This document shows positions 35,601 to 39,428 of a DNA stretch of 39,428 nucleotides, piece after piece. The notes under the pieces were generated by a model. That model was not told where the DNA came from. It saw nothing but the letters and a program-made list of their open reading frames with translations, and made no database searches. A program made the translations under genes and the position numbers. How positions within the stretch are numbered: position 1 is the stretch's first letter; every line of letters begins with the position of its first letter. Origin of the DNA: Betaproteobacteria bacterium. GTDB lineage: Bacteria; Pseudomonadota; Gammaproteobacteria; Burkholderiales; Rhodocyclaceae. The stretch covers positions 1-39,428 of the forward strand of contig JACQAO010000004.1 of the NCBI GenBank assembly GCA_016194935.1. Direction: 5' to 3'.

Positions 35601-36611
35601 TTACTCGCTGAAGTCAATGTTTACGCCCTGTTGCAGCAGTTCCGACTGACGTTGGTTGAGGTAGGATCCGAAGCGGTCATACTGCTTGTAGTACTGACCG
35701 CTGACGAAACGCAGCATTTCCTTGAAATGGAAGTGGTAGAAGCGGCCTTCGAGGCGGCTCACTTCCTGGCCTTCGTCGAACAACACGACACCCGGACGAT
35801 GATTTAATCCGAGCGACGCGGCCCAGCCCCGCGGCGTGGTTCGTCTACCCGAGATGTCAGTAATGGGAATTTCGGAATAAGCGTCAAGCCGCACCACCTG
35901 GAACGGCTTGAGTTCGGCCAGTACCTCCGGATGGTTGAGAACCTTGCTGTGGAAACTGTCGCAGTCCGCGCAATTCCGATCCTCGAAGATCACCGCCAGC
36001 GGTTTCAGGTAGTTCGCAAAGTTCGTGATTTTTTCAAAGCGCGGATGATCCCGAAATGTATAGACGGGAGTCTGCTGTTGCTTTTCGATGTAGGCCGCCA
36101 GCGATTGGTTGCGATACGCCTTGTCACGTACGTATTCCAGGGCGTGGCGCAGCGTCGGTGGTGTGCGATAGCCATTCAGCTGGAGCACCTTGTTGCCGTC
36201 CGGGTTGATAAAGACCAGTGCGGGCGTGCCGACGATTTTCAGTTTGGCGGCCAGTTCTTGCTCGGTGTAGGTGGCCTGGTCGATCCAGACGACTTCGTTC
36301 GCACCCCGGATATTGACGGCGATGACATCAAAATTTTTCCGAATGAACTCCATGTTGCCGCCCTGACGGAAATTCTCATCCAATGTGCGTGCACAATAGG
36401 GACAATCATTAAGGTCCATGAAAACCAGAATATGCCGACCAGCTTTGCGGGCCTCGTCAACTTCATCCTTGAAATTGAGGAAGCTCGACTTGAACCAGCC
36501 GGGCAAGACATGGGCTTGTCCGCCCGTGGCGCGACCAGGCGCTGTAGCGGCAAAGGATGGGGCGCTTAACGCCAGTTGGAAAACATACAATAACAGCAGT
36601 AGTTTTTTCAT
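35601..36611 (-). CDS. Exported protein with two thioredoxin-like domains
   Basis: 336 residues. A signal peptide (MKKLLLLLYVFQLALSAPSFA) sets the start at 36611. First thioredoxin fold: FMDLNDCPYC (Cys70, Cys73) with cis-Pro in VGTPALVFINPDG, resembling SoxW/DsbD-C type proteins. Second: VIFEDRNCADC (Cys214, Cys217) with TTPRGW and RPGVVLFDEGQEV. Two active CxxC sites in one periplasmic protein suggest electron relay or disulfide reduction on c-type cytochromes or sulfur compounds. It lies 65 bases downstream of a c-type cytochrome gene on the same strand and may be co-transcribed. Confidence 0.87.
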   Translation of the reverse strand: MKKLLLLLYVFQLALSAPSFAATAPGRATGGQAHVLPGWFKSSFLNFKDEVDEARKAGRHILVFMDLNDCPYCARTLDENFRQGGNMEFIRKNFDVIAVNIRGANEVVWIDQATYTEQELAAKLKIVGTPALVFINPDGNKVLQLNGYRTPPTLRHALEYVRDKAYRNQSLAAYIEKQQQTPVYTFRDHPRFEKITNFANYLKPLAVIFEDRNCADCDSFHSKVLNHPEVLAELKPFQVVRLDAYSEIPITDISGRRTTPRGWAASLGLNHRPGVVLFDEGQEVSRLEGRFYHFHFKEMLRFVSGQYYKQYDRFGSYLNQRQSELLQQGVNIDFSE

Positions 36612-36676
36612 GGCTATTGTCTGATGACGGCGTACATTCTTGACGGCGGTTTGTCGGGAGAAAGGATAAATCAAGT

Positions 36677-37147
36677 TTACCGCAACCGATAGCCCGCATG
36701 GCAGGCCACGCACGCCTGCGTCAGCGTTGCCAGTGCCGCAACGGACTTCCCCATATCATGGTCAACGGCAGATTCCTGCGCAGTCAGCGCGAATTTACTG
36801 GCGGCGCGGTGCATCGCCGAACCCACATCCTGCATGCCTTTCGGCATGTATTTAGCCACTTCATGGGCACCGTGCAGTTTCAGCGAACTCATGCCCAGCC
36901 GCTGCTCGGCGATTTCTGCGGCGCTGTCGTAACGATGCGCGGCGATATACCCCTGGATTTCGGCGAGAGCCGACAGATGGTCGCGCATGTTGGCCAGGGT
37001 ATGGTCGCGCAACTGTTGCGGAAAATGCACCAGTACCGGCCCGGTGCCCGCAGCGTGATCATGGCGGTGCTCGACCGTTAGGCCGAAAGATGCGGGAGTG
37101 ACGGCGGCGGCCAGCAGCGTGAGGATAAAGGCGGTGTGGTTTTGCAT
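36677..37147 (-). CDS. c-type cytochrome with C-terminal heme site (cytochrome c'-like)
   Basis: 156 residues. Signal peptide (MQNHTAFILTLLAAAVTPASFG), a helical body, and the single heme motif Cys146-V-A-Cys149-His150 close to the C-terminus, as in class II cytochromes (cytochrome c', c-556). Periplasmic. GGAG lies 7 bases before the ATG, fixing the start at 37147. Divergent from a Crp/Fnr regulator gene with a palindrome between. A role in NO or electron handling is plausible for this class but not shown. Confidence 0.85.
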   Translation of the reverse strand: MQNHTAFILTLLAAAVTPASFGLTVEHRHDHAAGTGPVLVHFPQQLRDHTLANMRDHLSALAEIQGYIAAHRYDSAAEIAEQRLGMSSLKLHGAHEVAKYMPKGMQDVGSAMHRAASKFALTAQESAVDHDMGKSVAALATLTQACVACHAGYRLR

Positions 37148-37173
37148 AGGGATACTCCGAAATGGGCGCCTAA

Positions 37174-37179
37174 GCATAG
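37174..37179 (-). promoter_or_regulatory. Possible -10 of the cytochrome gene promoter
   Basis: On the minus strand TATGCT lies 27 bases before the cytochrome ATG. The expected start site near 37166-37168 puts the centre of the upstream palindrome (37207.5) at about -41, the class II activator position. Confidence 0.4.
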
Positions 37180-37198
37180 CCGCGATGCGCACGAATCT

Positions 37199-37216
37199 AT
37201 ATGATTGCAATCATAT
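37199..37216. promoter_or_regulatory. Perfect 18-bp Crp/Fnr-type palindrome
   Basis: ATATGATTGCAATCATAT equals its own reverse complement. Its core TGAT-TGCA-ATCA has the half-sites and spacing of FNR-family boxes. It overlaps the ATG (37215) of the Crp/Fnr gene and lies 52 bases upstream of the cytochrome gene, so it can repress one and activate the other. Confidence 0.7.
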
Positions 37217-37850
37217 GAAAACCAAAGCCGGAAATTTATTGCCCGACCCGCCAGAATCAAGCGCGCTGCCCCTGCTGGCCGGTGTAATGCCGCTGCGGCG
37301 GATCGTGCCTGCGGGCGCCACGCTGTTCCACAGGGGAGATCGCGCCGCCGGGGTGTTTCTGCTGGCGCGGGGCGCCATGCGCCTGGTGCGCGTCACGCCG
37401 GATGGCGCGATGGTGACGCTCCATCAGGTGCGACCGGGCGAGACGTTTGCAGAGGCTTCCTTGTTCGGCAAGCAATACCATTGCGATGCCATCGCCGATA
37501 CCGACAGCCTGGTGGGGCTGTACCCGCAGGCGAAGCTGGCGGCGCAACTGCGCGGCGACCCCGATGCATTATGGAATTTTGCCCGTGAACTGGCGCTGCG
37601 CTTGCAAACCCTGCGTCAGCGCTACGAGCTCAAGCAGATTCGATCAGCAACGGAACGGGTGCTCCAGTTCATATTTTTGCGTTGCGGCGACGATGGATGT
37701 TTCCATGCGGCGGGTACCTTGAAAGATGTCGCAGCGGAACTCGGCCTCACCCACGAAGCCTTTTACCGGGCGCTTGCAGCACTGCAACGACGCAAGCTGG
37801 TCAGCCGCCGGGAGGGCGGCCTTTGCCTCGTTGGCAAACGCCGCAGCTAG
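37215..37850 (+). CDS. Crp/Fnr family transcriptional regulator
   Basis: 211 residues. N-terminal cyclic-nucleotide-binding-like domain (RRIVPAGATLFHRGDRAAGVFLLARGAMRLVR...GETFAEASLFG) and C-terminal winged HTH (GTLKDVAAELGLTHEAFYRALAALQRRKLVSRREGG). The Glu and Arg of the recognition helix (HEAFYR) correspond to the base-contacting pair in CRP/FNR. No N-terminal cysteine cluster, so not an oxygen-sensing Fe-S FNR. The start codon lies inside an 18-bp palindrome, pointing to autoregulation. Upstream in-frame codons to 37098 exist but run over the cytochrome promoter. Convergent with the GDCCVxC gene. Confidence 0.9.
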   Translation: MKTKAGNLLPDPPESSALPLLAGVMPLRRIVPAGATLFHRGDRAAGVFLLARGAMRLVRVTPDGAMVTLHQVRPGETFAEASLFGKQYHCDAIADTDSLVGLYPQAKLAAQLRGDPDALWNFARELALRLQTLRQRYELKQIRSATERVLQFIFLRCGDDGCFHAAGTLKDVAAELGLTHEAFYRALAALQRRKLVSRREGGLCLVGKRRS

Positions 37851-37860
37851 GCCAGGGAGC

Positions 37861-38088
37861 TTATGCGCCGGCGCAGCAGGCAGCGCCTTTGCCCGATTCC
37901 TGGATCGGCGGGCAGGGTACGTCGGCATAAGAGCAGAATACGCAGCAATCGCCCGCCTTGGGGCGCATCAACTGACGGCAGGATTCGCACTCGTAGAAAA
38001 ACTGGCAGGCGTCGGTGGGCATTGTCTCCATCTTGACGTGTCCGCAAAACGGACAGGTCAGCGTCGACTGGAGTTGTATTGCGCTCAC
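37861..38088 (-). CDS. GDCCVxC-domain small cysteine-rich protein (Cys form of a selenoprotein family)
   Basis: 75 residues, 11 cysteines. An N-terminal CPFCGH...CESC zinc-ribbon-like pair is followed by the signature GDCCVFCSYADVPCPPIQ and a C-terminal CC. Some members of this family carry selenocysteine in the signature; here both codons are ordinary TGC. GTG start overlapping the merP stop (GTGA), so it is the last gene of the mer operon. It may bind mercury or another soft metal in the cytoplasm; function not demonstrated as far as I know. Confidence 0.85.
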   Translation of the reverse strand: MSAIQLQSTLTCPFCGHVKMETMPTDACQFFYECESCRQLMRPKAGDCCVFCSYADVPCPPIQESGKGAACCAGA

Positions 38089-38372
38089 TTGTGGGTTCCC
38101 GCCATGACGCTGGATGGATAACCGGCATTCTTGGTCGCCAGGGTCAATGCCCCGGTGTTGGTCTTGGCGTCGTCATAGGTGACCACGGCTTGCCTCTGGT
38201 CAAAGTTCACGTCGACCTTGCTGACGCCGCTGACTTTGTTCAGGGCTTTTTTCACGGTGATCGGACAGACCGGACAATCCATGCCGGGTACGGCCAGCGT
38301 CACAGTCTGGCTGGACGCCCAGGCAGTGGCTGTCAGCATGAGGAGAATGGCGGCGGCGAGTAGTTTCTTCAT
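38085..38372 (-). CDS. merP: Periplasmic mercury-binding protein MerP
   Basis: 95 residues. Signal peptide (MKKLLAAAILLMLTATAWA) and the heavy-metal-associated domain with GMDCPVC (Cys33, Cys36) followed by PITVKKALNKVSGVSKVDV. Binds Hg(II) in the periplasm and hands it to MerT. The gene starts 11 bases after merT. Confidence 0.95.
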   Translation of the reverse strand: MKKLLAAAILLMLTATAWASSQTVTLAVPGMDCPVCPITVKKALNKVSGVSKVDVNFDQRQAVVTYDDAKTNTGALTLATKNAGYPSSVMAGTHK

Positions 38373-38383
38373 GGGAATTCCTT

Positions 38384-38728
38384 TCAGTAAAAGTAGGGGG
38401 CGACGTACGGAAACACCAATGCAACCAGCACCAGCGCAACGACGAGCCAGAAAAGCGCCTGGTAAGTTGTTCTGACTTGCGGAATCGCACACACTTCGCC
38501 TGGCTTGCAATCGGCTGCCGGACGCCAGATGCGCCGATAGGCAAAGAACAACGCCACCAGCGCCGCGCCGATAAACAGCGGGCGGTAAGGTTCGAGCGCC
38601 GCCAGGTTGCCGATCCAGGCGCCGCTGAAACCGAGTGTGATCAGCACCAATGGTCCCAGGCAGCAACTCGATGCCAGGATCGCCGCCAGACCTCCGGCGA
38701 ACAGGGCGGTACGTTTCTGTTCAATCAT
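38384..38728 (-). CDS. merT: Mercuric ion transport protein MerT
   Basis: 114 residues, three membrane helices. Cys22-Cys23 in the first helix ([18 protein letters not shown]) and Cys74/Cys80 in the cytoplasmic loop (CKPGEVC) are the two mercury relay pairs. Start at 38728 follows the family N-terminus; the ATG lies about 35 bases from the promoter -10. Moves Hg(II) from MerP into the cytoplasm. Confidence 0.96.
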   Translation of the reverse strand: MIEQKRTALFAGGLAAILASSCCLGPLVLITLGFSGAWIGNLAALEPYRPLFIGAALVALFFAYRRIWRPAADCKPGEVCAIPQVRTTYQALFWLVVALVLVALVFPYVAPYFY

Positions 38729-38763
38729 GTGTTGCTCCTTCCAGAAATTCAACTTGCGGGGTA

Positions 38764-38794
38764 AGCTTACTTCCGTACATGAGTACGGAGTCAA
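38764..38794 (-). promoter_or_regulatory. mer promoter/operator
   Basis: On the minus strand: -35 TTGACT, a 19-base spacer containing the dyad CCGTAC-TCAT-GTACGG (38773-38788), and -10 TAAGCT. The over-long 19-base spacer is the hallmark of MerR-twisted promoters. Confidence 0.93.
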
Positions 38795-38799
38795 CCGCT

Positions 38800-39207
38800 A
38801 TGCCAAACAAACCTGAAAACCTGACCATAGGCACTGTCGCCGGTATGGCCGAGGTCAATGTCGAGACCATTCGTTTCTACCAGCGCAAAGGCTTGCTGCC
38901 GGAACCGCAGCGGCCTTACGGCAGTATTCGTCGCTATGGCGCTGCCGACGTGGCGCGGGTGAAGTTCGTCAAATCGGCGCAGCGCCTGGGCTTCAGCCTA
39001 GAGGAGGTGGCCGGACTATTGAGCCTGGAAGATGGCACGCATTGTGACGAAGCACGGACGCTGGCCGAGCACAAGCTGAAAAACGTGCGCGAAAAACTCG
39101 CCGATTTGCGCCGTATCGAGTCAGTGTTGGCGCGCTTGATTAAAGACTGCTGCGTCAGCCAGGGAACCATTACCTGTCCCCTGATCGCTGCTTTGCAAGC
39201 GCCCTGA
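38800..39207 (+). CDS. merR: Mercury-responsive regulator MerR
   Basis: 135 residues. N-terminal MerR helix-turn-helix ([28 protein letters not shown]) and dimerisation helix. The three mercury-binding cysteines fall at residues 82, 117 and 126, the positions known from Tn501 MerR ([21 protein letters not shown]), so mercury specificity is likely. Start at 38800 directly follows the divergent mer operator. Represses merTP and activates it on binding Hg(II). Confidence 0.96.
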   Translation: MPNKPENLTIGTVAGMAEVNVETIRFYQRKGLLPEPQRPYGSIRRYGAADVARVKFVKSAQRLGFSLEEVAGLLSLEDGTHCDEARTLAEHKLKNVREKLADLRRIESVLARLIKDCCVSQGTITCPLIAALQAP

Positions 39208-39315
39208 ACGGAGTCGCTGGCCGCCCGGGTTTGTGCCGGTGAGGTATGGGTATAGAATTCAACCAGCGGTATCCCCGCCAATAAAAATAATCTTGATTAG
39301 CCCCCTACCTCAGCA

Positions 39316-39332
39316 GGCTCACGTAGTGAGCC
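39316..39332. repeat. Hairpin ahead of the IS1595-type transposase
   Basis: GGCTCAC-GTA-GTGAGCC, extended by CCTAC (39304-39308) and GTAGG (39334-39338). It lies 46 bases before the transposase start and could block read-through transcription into the element. Element ends were not identified. Confidence 0.5.
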
Positions 39333-39377
39333 AGTAGGATACTGATAATAGAAGCATCTTTGCTGAGGAGATGCGAA

Positions 39378-39428
39378 ATGTCGATCAATCACGTGCAGTT
39401 TCAAGAAGGTCTGTCGATGGTGGAGTTC
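39378..39428 (+). mobile_element. IS1595-family transposase, N-terminus only (cut by window edge)
   Basis: ATG 39378, with GAGGAG about 7 bases upstream, opens a frame reading MSINHVQFQEGLSMVEF, which matches the usual beginning of IS1595 (ISXO2-like) transposases (xxxxxVQFQxGLSMxEFL). Only 17 codons are in the window, so intactness cannot be judged. The 170 bases between merR and this start carry a hairpin and an AT-rich patch and would hold the left end of the element. Confidence 0.65.

Overview
The window looks like a chromosome segment of a betaproteobacterium, most likely in or near the Nitrosomonadales (Gallionellaceae/Nitrosomonadaceae-like). The basis is the divergent gatCAB / mreBCD-mrdA-rodA-rlpA arrangement followed by dacC-dat-ybeD-lipB-lipA, plus the protein sequences themselves. 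No database search was possible. No rRNA, tRNA or CRISPR array was seen.

Region by region: (1) 1-5011, plus strand: a polymorphic-toxin locus. A large YD-repeat RHS shell protein with a disrupted 5' side is followed, through an ATGA overlap, by a second protein with its own signal peptide, four Ig-like domains, the RHS core and a phospholipase A2-like C-terminal toxin. Another ATGA overlap leads to a small three-helix membrane protein, the likely immunity protein. (2) 5194-5954, minus: an ORF6N-domain DNA-binding protein with a palindrome and a possible small ORF upstream. (3) 5961-11146, minus: gatC-gatA-[DNA methyltransferase - 73-aa protein - DUF3050 protein]-gatB. Three foreign-looking genes sit inside the glutamyl-tRNA amidotransferase operon, and all junctions from gatA to gatB overlap. 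A GC-rich palindrome and G-runs lie between gatC and gatA. (4) 11287-17885, plus: the cell-shape/elongasome operon mreB-mreC-mreD-mrdA-rodA-rlpA. (5) 17952-25838: an island of acyl-CoA genes (alpha/beta hydrolase, TetR regulator, enoyl-CoA hydratase/isomerase, exported NHL beta-propeller, acyl-CoA ligase, double-hotdog MaoC protein). It contains an IS3-family remnant and what looks like the tail of a lost LivM permease. (6) 25966-29796, plus: dacC-dat-ybeD-lipB-lipA (peptidoglycan trimming and lipoate synthesis). (7) 29914-36611: an exported adenosine-deaminase-like protein, a LysR regulator divergent from a DoxX/extradiol-dioxygenase pair, RarD, a DUF1223 protein and a double-thioredoxin protein. 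(8) 36677-37850: a c-type cytochrome divergent from a Crp/Fnr-family regulator, with a perfect 18-bp palindrome between them. (9) 37861-39207: a merR / merT-merP-GDCCVxC mercury module without merA, with a textbook 19-bp-spaced mer promoter. (10) 39208-39428: the left side of an IS1595-family element cut by the window edge.

The housekeeping blocks (gat, mre/mrd, lip) are conventional. The accessory blocks are inserted between or inside them. The most unusual items are the RHS toxin split by an Ig-repeat secretory module, the methyltransferase cassette translationally coupled to gatA and gatB, and a Crp/Fnr palindrome that covers its regulator's own start codon while lying near -41.5 of a cytochrome promoter.
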